This document shows positions 54,231 to 63,921 of a stretch of 64,000 nt of DNA, piece after piece. Each line of letters opens with the position of its first letter. The stretch's first letter is position 1. Under the pieces are notes generated by a model, which was given only the letters and a program-made list of their open reading frames with translations, had not been told where the DNA came from and searched no databases. The DNA comes from Marinomonas aquimarina (GTDB lineage Bacteria > Pseudomonadota > Gammaproteobacteria > Pseudomonadales > Marinomonadaceae), in contig NZ_FLOC01000006.1 in assembly GCF_900089755.1 (NCBI RefSeq), forward strand, positions 117,456 through 181,455, read 5' to 3'. The position numbers and the translations under genes were made by a program.

Positions 54231-55355
54231 ATGGAAATGAGAGAGAAGATTGCATCCGCTCAGCGAGTGGTTGTGAAGATAGGCAGTGCTTTGTTAACCA
54301 ACGATGGCCAAGGCCTCGATGTCGCAAACATTGGCCTATGGGTGGCTCAGATTGCGCAGTTGCGTGCTCAGGGCAAGGAAGTGGTGTTGGTGTCTTCAGG
54401 GTCCATCGCTGCTGGTATGAAACGCCTAGGCTTCTCCTCACGACCGACCCAGGTAAACGAACTGCAAGCTGCTGCGGCCGTAGGTCAAAGTGAGCTGGTG
54501 GGCGTTTACGAATCTCACTTTGAAGTGCATGGCTTGTGTACGGCGCAAATCCTGTTAACCCATGAAGATTTGTCAAACCGTCGCCGTTACCTTAACGCTC
54601 GATCTTCCCTACGTACCCTGCTAAGCCTGGGTGCTGTACCTATTATTAACGAGAATGACACGGTTGTAACCGATGAGATTCGGTTTGGTGATAACGACAC
54701 GCTAGGGGCCCTAGTGGCGAACCTAGTGGAAGCCGATGCCCTGATTATCTTAACGGACCAAAAAGGTTTGTACGATAAAAATCCTCGTGATCATAAAGAT
54801 GCAACATTAATCTCGCATGCTTCGGCTAGCGATGAGGGCTTAGACGCAATGGCCAGCGGTGGCGCTGGGGTATTGGGTACTGGCGGTATGTTGACCAAAG
54901 TACGCGCAGCACGCTTAGCGGCGCGTTCTGGTGCGCATACGGTGATTGCATCGGGTCGTGAGGGCAGCGTCATTCTGCGAGTAGCCAATGGTGAGATTAT
55001 CGGTACTTGGTTGCAGCCAGAGCATGACCGTCTGTCAGCGCGTAAACAATGGTTGGCGGGTCACCTGAAGAGTCGTGGTACTTTGATCATCGACGATGGC
55101 GCGGTGCGGGCACTGCGTCAGTCTGGCACCAGCCTATTGCCGGTGGGTGTTAAAGATGCCGAAGGGGCCTTCTCTCGTGGTGACATGGTGATGTGTGTGG
55201 ATCAGGGTGGTCGCATTGTGGCACGAGGTTTGGTGAACTACAGCATTGCAGAAACGCTCAAGCTGCTGGGTAAACCGTCTACTGAGCGTGCTGCAATCCT
55301 AGGTTATGAAGGCGAGCCAGAACTGATTCACCGCGATGACTTAGTGGTTAATTAG
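54231..55355 (+). CDS. proB: Glutamate 5-kinase
   Basis: ProB phosphorylates glutamate, the first and feedback-controlled step of proline synthesis. The 374-residue protein has the amino acid kinase domain ([36 protein letters not shown]) to about 260 and a C-terminal PUA domain. It follows obgE by 22 bases; proA is not adjacent. ATG 54231 or ATG 54237 could be the start. Confidence 0.97.
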   Translation: MEMREKIASAQRVVVKIGSALLTNDGQGLDVANIGLWVAQIAQLRAQGKEVVLVSSGSIAAGMKRLGFSSRPTQVNELQAAAAVGQSELVGVYESHFEVHGLCTAQILLTHEDLSNRRRYLNARSSLRTLLSLGAVPIINENDTVVTDEIRFGDNDTLGALVANLVEADALIILTDQKGLYDKNPRDHKDATLISHASASDEGLDAMASGGAGVLGTGGMLTKVRAARLAARSGAHTVIASGREGSVILRVANGEIIGTWLQPEHDRLSARKQWLAGHLKSRGTLIIDDGAVRALRQSGTSLLPVGVKDAEGAFSRGDMVMCVDQGGRIVARGLVNYSIAETLKLLGKPSTERAAILGYEGEPELIHRDDLVVN

Positions 55356-55369
55356 AGGAAGCGGTAAAC

Positions 55370-55732
55370 ATGGCAAAGCCAGGTAAAGTTGGGTTAGAGC
55401 GGGTATTGGATGCGACGCGTTATTCTTATCAAGGATTGCGAGCACAATGGCGCTATGAAGCGGCTTTTCGCCAAGAAGTATGGTTGTTCTTAGTCGCATT
55501 GCCATTGGCTTTGTGGCTAGGGGACACGGCGCTAGAAAAAGCGCTGATGATTTTCTCGGTCGGTTTGGTGTTGGTGGTGGAAACTATCAACTCTAGTATC
55601 GAGGCGGTGGTCGATCGCATCAGTGACGAGAAGCATGAGTTGTCTGGTCGTGCAAAGGATTTGGGGTCAGCGGCGGTGATGCTGAGTTTAAGCTTGGCGG
55701 GCGTGGTGTGGCTATTCTTACTGTTTAACTGA
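55370..55732 (+). CDS. dgkA: Diacylglycerol kinase
   Basis: DgkA recycles diacylglycerol, from membrane-derived glucan synthesis among other sources, to phosphatidic acid. The 120-residue protein has three membrane helices and the signature ETINSSIEAVVD (71-82) and KDLGSAAV (96-103). It lies 14 bases after proB. Its product may connect with the OpgG gene at the start of the window, but that link is inference. Confidence 0.96.
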   Translation: MAKPGKVGLERVLDATRYSYQGLRAQWRYEAAFRQEVWLFLVALPLALWLGDTALEKALMIFSVGLVLVVETINSSIEAVVDRISDEKHELSGRAKDLGSAAVMLSLSLAGVVWLFLLFN

Positions 55733-55757
55733 GTGCTGGCACTCAGTTAACAGACAT

Positions 55758-55785
55758 AAAAAAACCGGCGCAAGCCGGTTTTTTT
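55758..55785. terminator. Bidirectional terminator between dgkA and rpsT
   Basis: AACCGGC (55763-55769) and GCCGGTT (55774-55780) form a stem with a GCAA tetraloop, with an A-run before and a T-run after, serving both convergent genes. It is preceded by AGACATAAAAAA (55752-55763). Confidence 0.92.
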
Positions 55786-55791
55786 ATGGGA

Positions 55792-56055
55792 TTAGGCCAG
55801 TGCTTTGATTTTAGCACTCAAGCGGCTCTTATGACGAGCTGCTTTGTTTTTGTGATATAGGCCTTTGTCAGCAGCTTTGTCTAGCTTAGATGTCGCTACA
55901 ACGTATGCTGCTTGAGCTTCTTCTTTGTTACCTGCTTCAATAGCTGCATCTACTTTTTTCAAGTATGTGCGCACCATAGAGCGCAGGCTACCATTGTGAG
56001 CGCGACGCTTGATCGCCTGGCGCGCACGTTTTTTTGAACCGGCGGAGTTTGCCAC
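55792..56055 (-). CDS. rpsT: 30S ribosomal protein S20
   Basis: S20 is a helical primary 16S rRNA binder. The 87-residue basic protein starts [20 protein letters not shown] and ends [21 protein letters not shown]. The start codon is GTG 56055 with AAGGAG upstream; E. coli rpsT uses UUG, and non-AUG starts fit known autogenous control. It is monocistronic and divergent from murJ. Confidence 0.98.
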   Translation of the reverse strand: MANSAGSKKRARQAIKRRAHNGSLRSMVRTYLKKVDAAIEAGNKEEAQAAYVVATSKLDKAADKGLYHKNKAARHKSRLSAKIKALA

Positions 56056-56121
56056 AGTCTGGCTCCTTCAATCTTTCAATAATTAAAACGACACAACGGG
56101 CTGTTGAATCGCTTGTGAATG

Positions 56122-56137
56122 TCAAGTTTAAACTTGA
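56122..56137. repeat. Perfect 16-base palindrome in the rpsT leader
   Basis: TCAAGTTTAAACTTGA is its own reverse complement. On the rpsT transcript it would lie just after the predicted start point. It may form a leader hairpin or be an operator; no known motif was recognised. Confidence 0.6.
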
Positions 56138-56151
56138 AAATCTCGCGGCGG

Positions 56152-56179
56152 ATTTTACCAGCTTTTGGCGTTGCTACAA
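56152..56179 (-). promoter_or_regulatory. Probable rpsT promoter
   Basis: On the minus strand TTGTAG (56174-56179), a 16-base spacer and TAAAAT (56152-56157) are followed by CCGCCGCG, a G+C-rich start region typical of ribosomal protein promoters. Confidence 0.6.
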
Positions 56180-56280
56180 CCCCAAACGTACATTATTAGT
56201 AGTGAAAAGTACATTTTTTGGCTGTTTGGTCACCAGCTAAATGCTATTCTTGGCCAAATTTATCGCTAGAACATGATCTT

Positions 56281-57840
56281 ATGTCAGACTCCCAATCGAT
56301 TAAATCTCGATCGCTTTTGCGTTCTGGTTTGCTGGTTTCTTTGTGTACATTCGCTTCGCGTATTCTGGGTTTGGCGCGAGATGCGGCATTGGCCTTTGTA
56401 TTGGGGGCCAGTGCTGGCGCCGATGCGTTTTATGTGGCGTTTAAGATTCCTAACTTCTTCCGCCGGTTGTTTGCCGAAGGGGCGTTTGCCCAAGCCTTTG
56501 TGCCGGTATTAAGTGATTACCGCGTTAATGAGGGGCATGACGCCGTGCGTGAATTGATCGCGGCGGTGACGGGCTCGCTGAGTTTGGTGTTGCTGGCGGT
56601 CACGGCAGTATTTATGGCCGCGTCCCCTTGGGTAGTGTATGTGTTTGCCCCAGGCTTCGCCGATAACCCTGGGCAATTGGCGCTGGCATCCAGTTTGCTG
56701 ACCATTACCTTCCCTTATTTGCTCTTCATCTCTCTGACGGCGTTGGCGGGCGGCATTCTAAATGCCCATGGCGAATACGGCGTGCCAGCGATTACGCCAA
56801 TCTTCTTAAATATCTCCTTGTTGGTGGCAACCTTAGGTTTTGCCACCAGTGCCAGTCAGGCGGAGCTAAGCATCGCTTGGGGGGTGTTTGCCGCAGGACT
56901 CGTACAGTTGCTGTTCCAAGTGCCCTTCTTAGCGCGTTTGAAACTATTGCCGCGCCCAACCGTTGGTTTCTCCCATCCTGGGGTGAAGCGTATCTTGTTA
57001 CTGATGGGGCCGGCATTATTTGGTGTCTCAGTAGGGCAGATTAACTTGCTGTTGGATACGGTACTGGCCTCGCTGCTGGAAACCGGCAGCATTACCTGGC
57101 TGTATCTATCGGACCGTCTCTATGAATTGCCGCTGGGGATTTTTGCCATCGCCATCAGTACGGTGATCTTGCCGTCCTTGTCGCGCAGTCACTCGAGTCA
57201 GTCGGGCGAGCGTTTCGCCGATACCCTTGATTGGGGCTTGCGCTTGTTGTTGTTAATAGCCGTGCCATCGGCCTTGGCGTTGTGTATTTTGGCGAAGCCG
57301 ATTATCGCGACCGTGTTCTATCGTGGTGAGCTGACGGCCTACGATGTGGAAATGGCAGCCATGAGTTTGCAGGCCTACTCCATTGGTTTGGTGTTTATGA
57401 TGTTGATCAAGGTGTTGGCGCCAGGTTATTACTCGCGCCAAGATACCAAGACGCCGGTGAAGATTGGTCTGATCGCTATGGTGGCCAATATGGTGTTTAA
57501 CTTGATCCTAGTATGGCCGTTCGGGCACGTGGGCTTGGCGCTGGCGACCAGCTTGTCTGCGGCATTGAATGCATTACTGTTATGGATTGGTTTGCATCGT
57601 GATGGTAGCCATCGCTTCTCTAAAGAGTGGTGGTTACTGCTGAGAGTGTTGCTATTGGGCTCGGCACTGTTGTTGGCCTGGTTATGGTTCTATGACAGTT
57701 TAAATATTGTCTGGACAGAGATTTCTAGCTGGCAACGGGTGCAGCATATGTTGCTGGTGGTGTGTGTCGGCGTGTTGGTCTATGGCCTCGGTTTGCTGTT
57801 GGCGGGCCTTAGAATGCGTCATTTGCGTGCCCAAGATTAA
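56281..57840 (+). CDS. murJ: Lipid II flippase MurJ
   Basis: MurJ moves lipid II across the inner membrane for peptidoglycan synthesis. The 519-residue protein has about 14 membrane helices and family motifs SRILGLARDAALAFVLGAS (about 25-43) and AFKIPNFFRRLFAEGAFAQAFVPVL (about 51-75), including Arg residues of the central cavity. I chose ATG 56281, near the conserved N-terminus; the frame opens at 56218, but those extra residues are unlike the family. No strong ribosome site is seen. ribF follows. Confidence 0.96.
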   Translation: MSDSQSIKSRSLLRSGLLVSLCTFASRILGLARDAALAFVLGASAGADAFYVAFKIPNFFRRLFAEGAFAQAFVPVLSDYRVNEGHDAVRELIAAVTGSLSLVLLAVTAVFMAASPWVVYVFAPGFADNPGQLALASSLLTITFPYLLFISLTALAGGILNAHGEYGVPAITPIFLNISLLVATLGFATSASQAELSIAWGVFAAGLVQLLFQVPFLARLKLLPRPTVGFSHPGVKRILLLMGPALFGVSVGQINLLLDTVLASLLETGSITWLYLSDRLYELPLGIFAIAISTVILPSLSRSHSSQSGERFADTLDWGLRLLLLIAVPSALALCILAKPIIATVFYRGELTAYDVEMAAMSLQAYSIGLVFMMLIKVLAPGYYSRQDTKTPVKIGLIAMVANMVFNLILVWPFGHVGLALATSLSAALNALLLWIGLHRDGSHRFSKEWWLLLRVLLLGSALLLAWLWFYDSLNIVWTEISSWQRVQHMLLVVCVGVLVYGLGLLLAGLRMRHLRAQD

Positions 57841-57878
57841 GTTGTCATGAACTTGCTCCCTACCTTTGCGTGGGGGAG

Positions 57879-57889
57879 TGCTATATAAT
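57879..57889 (+). promoter_or_regulatory. Possible extended -10 promoter of ribF-ileS-lspA
   Basis: TGC-TATATA overlapping TATAAT (57884-57889) gives an extended -10 after murJ, with no clear -35. It is followed by CGCGG. The gene group to ispH could start here or be read through from murJ. Confidence 0.5.
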
Positions 57890-57938
57890 CGCGGTTATTT
57901 TTTCAGCGGCTAATAGGTTTTTGCCGGTACGAGGTGAT

Positions 57939-58868
57939 ATGGAACTGGTTCGGGGTATTCACAATATCCAAGCAGCGCAACGTAATGGCGTGCTCACAAT
58001 TGGTAATTTTGACGGTGTACATCTTGGTCATCAGGCGATCCTAGACCGAGTGAAGTCGTTGGCTGAGCACTATCAGGCGCCGTCTGGGATTATGATCTTT
58101 GAGCCGCAGCCGCGTGAGTTTTTTGCGCCGCAGGATGCGCCGGGGCGTTTGTCGCGTTTGCGTGACAAAGTTGCCTTGTTGTCCAAGCATGGTATCGACT
58201 ATGTGTTGTGCATGCCGTTTAACAGCCGCTTGCGCAATCTAGACGCTAACGCTTTTTGCCAGCAAGTACTGCACGATGGTTTGGCCGTTAAACATTTAGT
58301 CGTCGGTGATGACTTCCGCTTTGGCTGCGATCGCCAAGGTAACTTCGATTACCTCGAAGCCTTCGGCTCGCAACACGGTTTTGATGTGGAAAGTACCTCG
58401 TCCATTCTAAATGGGGAAGGTTCGCGCATCAGTAGCTCGCTGGTGAGACAACGCCTAAATCAAGGTGATATGGTGTCTGCTGAAGCCATGCTGGGGCATC
58501 CCATTACTATGGGTGGTCGTGTGGTCGGCGGGCAGCAGTTAGCGCGTCGTTTAGGTTTTCCTACCGCGAATGTATTTTTAAAAGGTGTGACGCCTGCCTT
58601 ATCAGGCGTTTATGCCGTGACGGTGCCAGTGGATGGTCGAGAATACTCTGGTGTGGCCAACATCGGAGTCCGCCCTACAGTGGATGGCAAGACGCCAATC
58701 CTTGAGGTGCACCTATTTAATTTCAGTGGCGACTTGTACACCCGCTATTTAGAGGTGACATTCCGCCACTTTATTCGTCCAGAGCGCAAAATGAACGGCC
58801 TGGAAGAACTGGAAAAGCAAATTCAATGTGATAAAGAAGAAGCGCTACGCTTTTTCTCCAATCAGTGA
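57939..58868 (+). CDS. ribF: Bifunctional riboflavin kinase / FAD synthetase
   Basis: RibF phosphorylates riboflavin to FMN and adenylates FMN to FAD. ATG 57939 (preceded by GAGGTGAT) gives 309 residues. The N-terminal adenylyltransferase domain has TIGNFDGVHLGHQ (20-32) and RISSSLVR; the C-terminal flavokinase domain has LGFPTANV, GVYAV and VANIGVRPTV. The murJ-ribF-ileS-lspA order is conserved in gammaproteobacteria. Confidence 0.97.
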   Translation: MELVRGIHNIQAAQRNGVLTIGNFDGVHLGHQAILDRVKSLAEHYQAPSGIMIFEPQPREFFAPQDAPGRLSRLRDKVALLSKHGIDYVLCMPFNSRLRNLDANAFCQQVLHDGLAVKHLVVGDDFRFGCDRQGNFDYLEAFGSQHGFDVESTSSILNGEGSRISSSLVRQRLNQGDMVSAEAMLGHPITMGGRVVGGQQLARRLGFPTANVFLKGVTPALSGVYAVTVPVDGREYSGVANIGVRPTVDGKTPILEVHLFNFSGDLYTRYLEVTFRHFIRPERKMNGLEELEKQIQCDKEEALRFFSNQ

Positions 58869-58899
58869 CCGATGATCTTTGAGGATAAATCGAATAACC

Positions 58900-61722
58900 A
58901 TGAGTGAGTATAAATCAACGCTGAATTTGCCAGAAACCGCTTTCCCTATGCGCGGTGACTTGGCAAAACGTGAACCAGCGATGCTAAAACGCTGGCAAGA
59001 TATGGACTTGTACAACAAAGTACGAGCAGTAAGCAAAGGCCGTAAATCTTTCATTCTTCATGATGGCCCTCCATATGCCAACGGCAGTATTCACATTGGT
59101 CACGCGGTTAACAAAATCCTCAAAGACATTATTGTTAAATCTAAAACCGTTAGTGGATTCGATGCGCCGTACATTCCTGGTTGGGACTGTCATGGTCTCC
59201 CGATCGAGCACAAAGTTGAGCAAATGATCGGTAAAGCGGGCGACAAAGTGTCGTTCAAAGATTTCCGCGCGAAATGCCGTGAGTACGCTTACTCGCAAGT
59301 AGAAGAGCAGAAGAAAGACTTTATCCGTCTGGGCGTGATGGGCGATTGGGAAAACCCATACCTAACGATGAACTTCGTAACCGAAGCCAACATCGTACGT
59401 TCACTAGGCAAGATCGCTGAAAACGGCCACCTAGTAAAAGGCTTCAAGCCAGTTTACTGGAGTGTGGTGGGTGGTTCTGCACTAGCGGAAGCGGAAGTGG
59501 AATACCAAGACAAAACGTCTTTGTCCCTAGACGTGCGTTACGCACCACAAGACGAAGCGGCATTCCTTGGCAAATTCTCTGACGTAGCAGGCGAAGGCAA
59601 AGTATCCGTTGTGATCTGGACCACCACGCCTTGGACACTGCCAGCGAGCCAGGCGGTATCGATTCATCCAGAATTCAACTACGCCCTAGTGGAAGTAGAC
59701 ATGGGTGCGGGTAAAGAGCGTCTGGTGTTTGCCGAAGACATGGTGGAAGGCATCATGCAACGCTACGGTCATGAAGACTACCGTATCGTAGGCCGTGCAG
59801 TGGGTGCAGATCTTGCTGGTCTTGTACTTAACCATCCATTTATGGAACGTGATATCCCTGTTCTTCTAGGCGATCACGTTACTGCGGACGCCGGTACAGG
59901 CTGTGTACACACCGCACCTGACCATGGTGTCGACGACTTTAATGTTGGCCGTGCTAACGGTATTGGCACCATCAACCTAGTACAAGATAACGGTGTCTAC
60001 TCTGATGCGGCAGGCGAGTTCGCAGGCATGCACGTTTACAAGGTAGACGACGCGGTATTAGAAGCGCTAGGTCGCAACGATGCACTGGTGTTCCAGTCTA
60101 AACTTTTCCATAGCTACCCACACTGCTGGCGTACGAAAACACCTTTGATCTTCCGTGCCACACCACAGTGGTTCATCAGCATGGATGAGAAAGGTCTACT
60201 AGACGACGCCAAAGAGGCGGTGAAGGGCGTGAAGTGGACACCTTCTTGGGGTCAAAACCGCATGGAAGGTATGTTGAACAATAGCCCAGACTGGTGTGTG
60301 TCACGTCAGCGTACATGGGGCGTGCCAATTGCACTGTTCATCAATAAAGAAACACAAGAACTTCACCCAGAGACGCCACGTCTAATCGAAGAAGTGGCGC
60401 AGCGTATCGAAAAAGAAGGTATGGATGCGTGGTTCGAATTGGATGCAGCGGAACTGCTAGGTGAAGAAGCTGACCAGTACAGCAAGGTAACCGACACATT
60501 AGACGTATGGTTCGACTCAGGTGTGACGCACTACTCAGTAATCGATCAGCGTGACGAACTAAGCTTCCCTGCGGATCTTTACCTAGAAGGTTCGGATCAG
60601 CACCGTGGTTGGTTCCAATCGTCTTTGAAAACATCGATCGCGATCCGTGGTGTACCGCCATATAAAGGCGTACTAACACACGGCTTCACGGTTGATGGTG
60701 ACGGCCGTAAGATGTCTAAGTCACTTGGCAACGTGGTATCACCACAAAAAGTGATGGAAACGTTAGGTGCCGATATTATCCGTCTATGGGTAGCGGCAAC
60801 CGACTACACGGGCGAAATGACCGTATCTGATGAAATCCTAAAACGTGTGGCGGACGGTTACCGTCGTATCCGTAACACGGCTCGTTTCATGTTGGCCAAC
60901 CTAAGTGGTTTCAACCCAGCAACAGACCTAGTGGCGCCTGAAAATATGATCGCGCTAGATCGTTGGATCGTTGACCGTGCAGCACAGCTGCAGAAAGAAA
61001 TTGATGAAGCGTACAACGAGTACCAGTTCCACTCTGTGGTACAGAAGGTGCAAAACTTCTGCTCTTTGGACCTAGGTGGTTTCTACTTAGACGTGATCAA
61101 AGACCGTCAGTACACGACGCAAGAAGACAGCCTAGCGCGTCGCTCTGCACAAACGGCGTTGTACCATATTGCTGAAGCCTTCACGCGTTGGATCTCACCA
61201 ATCTTGAGCTTCACTGCGGACGAAATCTGGCAGTCTCTACCAGGTGAGCGTGGTGAGTCGGTATTCCTAGACACTTGGTATGAAGGTCTGTTCGAGCTAA
61301 GTGGTGATGAAGCCCTAGGTCGTGATTTCTGGAAGCAAGTACTAGAAGCGAAGATGGCGACTAACAAGGTGCTAGAAGCGGTTCGTAAAGACGGCAAGAT
61401 CAAAGCCAGCCTAAGTGCAGAGATCACGCTTTACGCGGATGCTGCTCTTCAAGAAACATTGGCGAAGCTAGGCGATGAGCTGCGTTTCGTATTGATCTCT
61501 TCTGAAGCGAAAGTGGCTTCTCTAGCGGAGGCACCGGCTGACGCAGTAGAAACTGAGCTGGAAGGCCTAAAGGTAGCGGTTGCTGTCACTGAGTACGAGA
61601 AATGTACGCGTTGCTGGCACCACCGTGAAGAAGTAGGCAAGCGTGAAGCACACCCAGAGTTGTGTGATCGTTGTATCTCGAACTTGCCGGAAGGCGAGGG
61701 CGAACAACGCCACTTCGCTTAA
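58900..61722 (+). CDS. ileS: Isoleucyl-tRNA synthetase
   Basis: IleS charges tRNA-Ile and edits misactivated valine. The 940-residue protein starts [21 protein letters not shown] and has GSIHIGH (62-68, HIGH box), the editing domain [14 protein letters not shown] (604-608), and a C-terminal zinc module with Cys pairs CTRCWHH and CDRC. The eubacterial type is predicted to be mupirocin-sensitive. ATG 58900 has only a distant GAGGA, but the N-terminus matches the family. The stop overlaps lspA by one base. Confidence 0.98.
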   Translation: MSEYKSTLNLPETAFPMRGDLAKREPAMLKRWQDMDLYNKVRAVSKGRKSFILHDGPPYANGSIHIGHAVNKILKDIIVKSKTVSGFDAPYIPGWDCHGLPIEHKVEQMIGKAGDKVSFKDFRAKCREYAYSQVEEQKKDFIRLGVMGDWENPYLTMNFVTEANIVRSLGKIAENGHLVKGFKPVYWSVVGGSALAEAEVEYQDKTSLSLDVRYAPQDEAAFLGKFSDVAGEGKVSVVIWTTTPWTLPASQAVSIHPEFNYALVEVDMGAGKERLVFAEDMVEGIMQRYGHEDYRIVGRAVGADLAGLVLNHPFMERDIPVLLGDHVTADAGTGCVHTAPDHGVDDFNVGRANGIGTINLVQDNGVYSDAAGEFAGMHVYKVDDAVLEALGRNDALVFQSKLFHSYPHCWRTKTPLIFRATPQWFISMDEKGLLDDAKEAVKGVKWTPSWGQNRMEGMLNNSPDWCVSRQRTWGVPIALFINKETQELHPETPRLIEEVAQRIEKEGMDAWFELDAAELLGEEADQYSKVTDTLDVWFDSGVTHYSVIDQRDELSFPADLYLEGSDQHRGWFQSSLKTSIAIRGVPPYKGVLTHGFTVDGDGRKMSKSLGNVVSPQKVMETLGADIIRLWVAATDYTGEMTVSDEILKRVADGYRRIRNTARFMLANLSGFNPATDLVAPENMIALDRWIVDRAAQLQKEIDEAYNEYQFHSVVQKVQNFCSLDLGGFYLDVIKDRQYTTQEDSLARRSAQTALYHIAEAFTRWISPILSFTADEIWQSLPGERGESVFLDTWYEGLFELSGDEALGRDFWKQVLEAKMATNKVLEAVRKDGKIKASLSAEITLYADAALQETLAKLGDELRFVLISSEAKVASLAEAPADAVETELEGLKVAVAVTEYEKCTRCWHHREEVGKREAHPELCDRCISNLPEGEGEQRHFA

Positions 61723-62234
61723 TGCTTATGACAGCGATGCTAAAACGAGTCCAGCGCTGGTGGGCGCTGGCAATCGCTGTTTACGCTCTGGATTGGGTGA
61801 CCAAACAGAGCGTAGAGGCGAATTTACACTATGGGCAGGAGATTCCTCTGCTGCCCTTCTTTGATTTAACGTTGCGCTATAACACCGGTGCGGCTTTTAG
61901 CTTTTTAGCGGAAGCGGGTGGTTGGCAGCGTTGGTTCTTTTCTTTGATTGCTATCGCGGTAGTTGTGGGGATCAGTTGGCGCTTATCCAAAATAGGCCAT
62001 GCCCATAAACTTGAAGCCCTATCCCTTACTCTAATCATGGCGGGTGCAATTGGTAATTTGCACGATCGCTTGGCGTATGGGCATGTGATTGACTTTATAC
62101 AAGTCCATTGGCAATCCACTTGGTATTTTCCTGCGTTTAACATAGCCGACAGTGCCATCACCATTGGTGTCGTGTTAATGCTGGTTGAGGGACTGTTTCA
62201 AAAAAGTCCCGAGGGTAAACAGAATGACGATTAA
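61722..62234 (+). CDS. lspA: Lipoprotein signal peptidase II
   Basis: LspA cleaves signal peptides before the lipid-modified Cys of prolipoproteins. The 170-residue protein has four membrane helices, NTGAAFS (54-60), GNLHDRL (111-117) and the catalytic aspartates Asp124 (VIDFI) and Asp143 (NIADSAITIG). ATG 61722 overlaps the ileS TAA (TAATG), so coupling is likely; ATG 61728 and 61737 are alternatives. The window's possible OpgG lipoprotein would be a substrate. Confidence 0.96.
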   Translation: MLMTAMLKRVQRWWALAIAVYALDWVTKQSVEANLHYGQEIPLLPFFDLTLRYNTGAAFSFLAEAGGWQRWFFSLIAIAVVVGISWRLSKIGHAHKLEALSLTLIMAGAIGNLHDRLAYGHVIDFIQVHWQSTWYFPAFNIADSAITIGVVLMLVEGLFQKSPEGKQNDD

Positions 62235-62649
62235 CGAACAAAGCCGTATTACGTTGCACTTTGAATTGGCCCTAGAAGATGGCCAAGTCATCGATTCAAA
62301 CTTCGATGGCAGTGCGGCCCAATTCACTTACGGCGACGGCAGTCTATTGCCTGATTTTGAAGCTGTGCTTCTAGGCCTATCCGCCAATGAAGAAGCAACC
62401 TTCACCATGCCGCCAGAAAAAGCCTTTGGCGCACACAATCCTAGCAATGTTCAAACCATGGCGCGTAGCCAGTTTGGCATGGACATTGAGGAAGGCATGG
62501 TGGTGTCGTTCTCGGATTCGGCCAAGAACGAACTGCCTGGTGTGATTAAGTCGATTGGCGACAGCCAAGTAGAGGTCGACTTTAATCATCCGCTTTCCGG
62601 CCATACCTTAACGTACCGTGTCAAAATCGTCGCGGTAGAGGAGGCGTAA
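62224..62649 (+). CDS. fkpB: FKBP-type peptidyl-prolyl isomerase (SlpA/FkpB)
   Basis: This 141-residue FKBP-fold protein is a chaperone-like prolyl isomerase of the SlyD/SlpA group. Landmarks are [38 protein letters not shown] and [18 protein letters not shown], with an insert-in-flap region. ATG 62224 has GAGGG eight bases upstream and overlaps lspA by 11 bases. The stop overlaps ispH by one base. lspA-fkpB-ispH is the usual gammaproteobacterial order. Confidence 0.95.
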   Translation: MTINEQSRITLHFELALEDGQVIDSNFDGSAAQFTYGDGSLLPDFEAVLLGLSANEEATFTMPPEKAFGAHNPSNVQTMARSQFGMDIEEGMVVSFSDSAKNELPGVIKSIGDSQVEVDFNHPLSGHTLTYRVKIVAVEEA

Positions 62650-63602
62650 TGTCATTTGCTATTCATCTAGCCAATCCGCGCGGTTTTTGTGCCGGAGTGG
62701 ATCGTGCTATTGAAATCGTAAAGCGCTGCTTGGATCTTTTTGAAGCACCGATTTATGTACGTCATGAAGTAGTACATAACAAATTCGTGGTGGAATCCTT
62801 AAAAGAGCGCGGTGCGGTCTTTGTTGATGAATTGGATCAAGTGCCAGACGATCAGATCGTGATCTTCAGTGCCCATGGTGTTTCTCAAGCGGTGCGTAAT
62901 GAAGCGGATCGTCGAGGCTTAAAAGTGTTTGATGCAACTTGCCCATTGGTGACCAAAGTCCATATGGAAGTGGTGCGTTATTCCCGCGATGGCATGGAAT
63001 GTATCTTGATCGGTCACGATGGACATCCAGAAGTAGAAGGCACCATGGGGCAATATGATGCTTCTAAAGGCGGCGCTATTTACTTGGTGGAAACACCTGA
63101 AGATGTGGCGTCTTTAACGGTAGAAGATCCTTCACGTTTAGCGTTTGTAACGCAAACAACGTTATCGATGGATGATACCTCGGTGGTCATTGACGCCCTG
63201 CGTCAACACTTCCCAGATATTCGTGGTCCTAAGAAAGACGATATCTGCTATGCCACGCAAAACCGCCAAGACGCGGTGAAAACCTTGGCGCAGGAATGCG
63301 ACCTTGTTCTAGTGGTTGGTTCAGTGAACAGTTCTAACTCAAACCGTCTACGTGAACTGGCGGGGCGCATGGGCACACATGCTTACTTGATTGATAATGC
63401 CAGTGAGATCAAACCGGAATGGTTGCACGGTATTAAAGCGGTCGGTATTACCGCTGGGGCCTCAGCTCCAGAAGTATTGGTTAACGAGGTGATTGAGCGA
63501 CTCAAGGCTGAAGGCGGTGAAGATCCGCGTGAGCTAGAAGGTCGTGAAGAGAATGTCTCTTTCTCGATGCCAAAAGAACTGCGTATTGTTGAAGTGCAAT
63601 AA
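62649..63602 (+). CDS. ispH: 4-hydroxy-3-methylbut-2-enyl diphosphate reductase
   Basis: IspH makes IPP and DMAPP in the last step of the MEP isoprenoid pathway, which feeds IspB. The 317-residue protein has the three conserved [4Fe-4S] ligands Cys14 (GFCAGV), Cys98 (ATCPLV) and Cys200 ([10 protein letters not shown]), plus the catalytic EATQ-type region and HGVSQAV. ATG 62649 overlaps the fkpB stop. Confidence 0.98.
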   Translation: MSFAIHLANPRGFCAGVDRAIEIVKRCLDLFEAPIYVRHEVVHNKFVVESLKERGAVFVDELDQVPDDQIVIFSAHGVSQAVRNEADRRGLKVFDATCPLVTKVHMEVVRYSRDGMECILIGHDGHPEVEGTMGQYDASKGGAIYLVETPEDVASLTVEDPSRLAFVTQTTLSMDDTSVVIDALRQHFPDIRGPKKDDICYATQNRQDAVKTLAQECDLVLVVGSVNSSNSNRLRELAGRMGTHAYLIDNASEIKPEWLHGIKAVGITAGASAPEVLVNEVIERLKAEGGEDPRELEGREENVSFSMPKELRIVEVQ

Positions 63603-63607
63603 CCCCT

Positions 63608-63658
63608 AATGCAGGCACTTTTAATTTATTAAAACTTTTTTTAAAAAGTGCTTGCATT
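63608..63658. repeat. 15-bp inverted repeat overlapping the rRNA promoter -35
   Basis: AATGCAGGCACTTTT (63608-63622) and AAAAGTGCTTGCATT (63644-63658) match in 14 of 15 positions as an inverted repeat, the remaining one being a G-T pair. The right arm includes the -35 TTGCAT. It begins five bases after the ispH stop; no U-run follows, so it is not a standard terminator. Confidence 0.75.
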
Positions 63659-63679
63659 AAAAAATCGCGACGGTAATAT
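63652..63679 (+). promoter_or_regulatory. rRNA operon promoter
   Basis: TTGCAT (63652-63657), a 16-base spacer and TAATAT (63674-63679) are followed by ACGCACCCAC. An A+T-rich stretch upstream (63620-63650) fits an UP element bound by the alpha-CTD. Growth-rate and ppGpp control are inferred. Confidence 0.75.
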
Positions 63680-63748
63680 ACGCACCCACTGACACGGCAG
63701 ACCACAACGGACTGCGAAGCGAACTGGAAACGGTAAGTAAATGTGTCA

Positions 63749-63761
63749 ACGCTCTTTAAAA
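63749..63761 (+). promoter_or_regulatory. rRNA boxA antitermination site
   Basis: The stretch GCTCTTTAAAA (from 63751) closely matches the rRNA boxA TGCTCTTTAACA, where NusB-S10 assemble the antitermination complex. It lies about 160 bases before 16S rRNA. Confidence 0.75.
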
Positions 63762-63921
63762 TAGATAATCAGATAATTTGTGTGGGCGCTCGCTGGAGAC
63801 TTCTCAAAAACTTTGAAGTCTTAAGCAAGTGACCATGTCAATTCGCTTTACGTTCTTTAATCTTAGGGTTGAAGAATATAGTTAAAGTCAGACGTGATTC
63901 ATGAGTTTGAGCAAGCTTTTT

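Larger units (their letters stand above)
63603..63921 (+). other. rRNA operon upstream region and leader
   Basis: This 319-base stretch has no gene. It holds a 15-bp inverted repeat (63608-63622 with 63644-63658), an A+T-rich block resembling an UP element, the rRNA promoter, a boxA-like antitermination site and a leader hairpin (AGACTTC 63797-63803 with GAAGTCT 63815-63821). It ends at the first base of 16S rRNA. Confidence 0.8.

Noticed and set aside
56118..56123. TTGACA on the minus strand as the rpsT -35
   Set aside because: No -10 lies 16-18 bases downstream; the TTGTAG/TAAAAT pair further upstream fits better.
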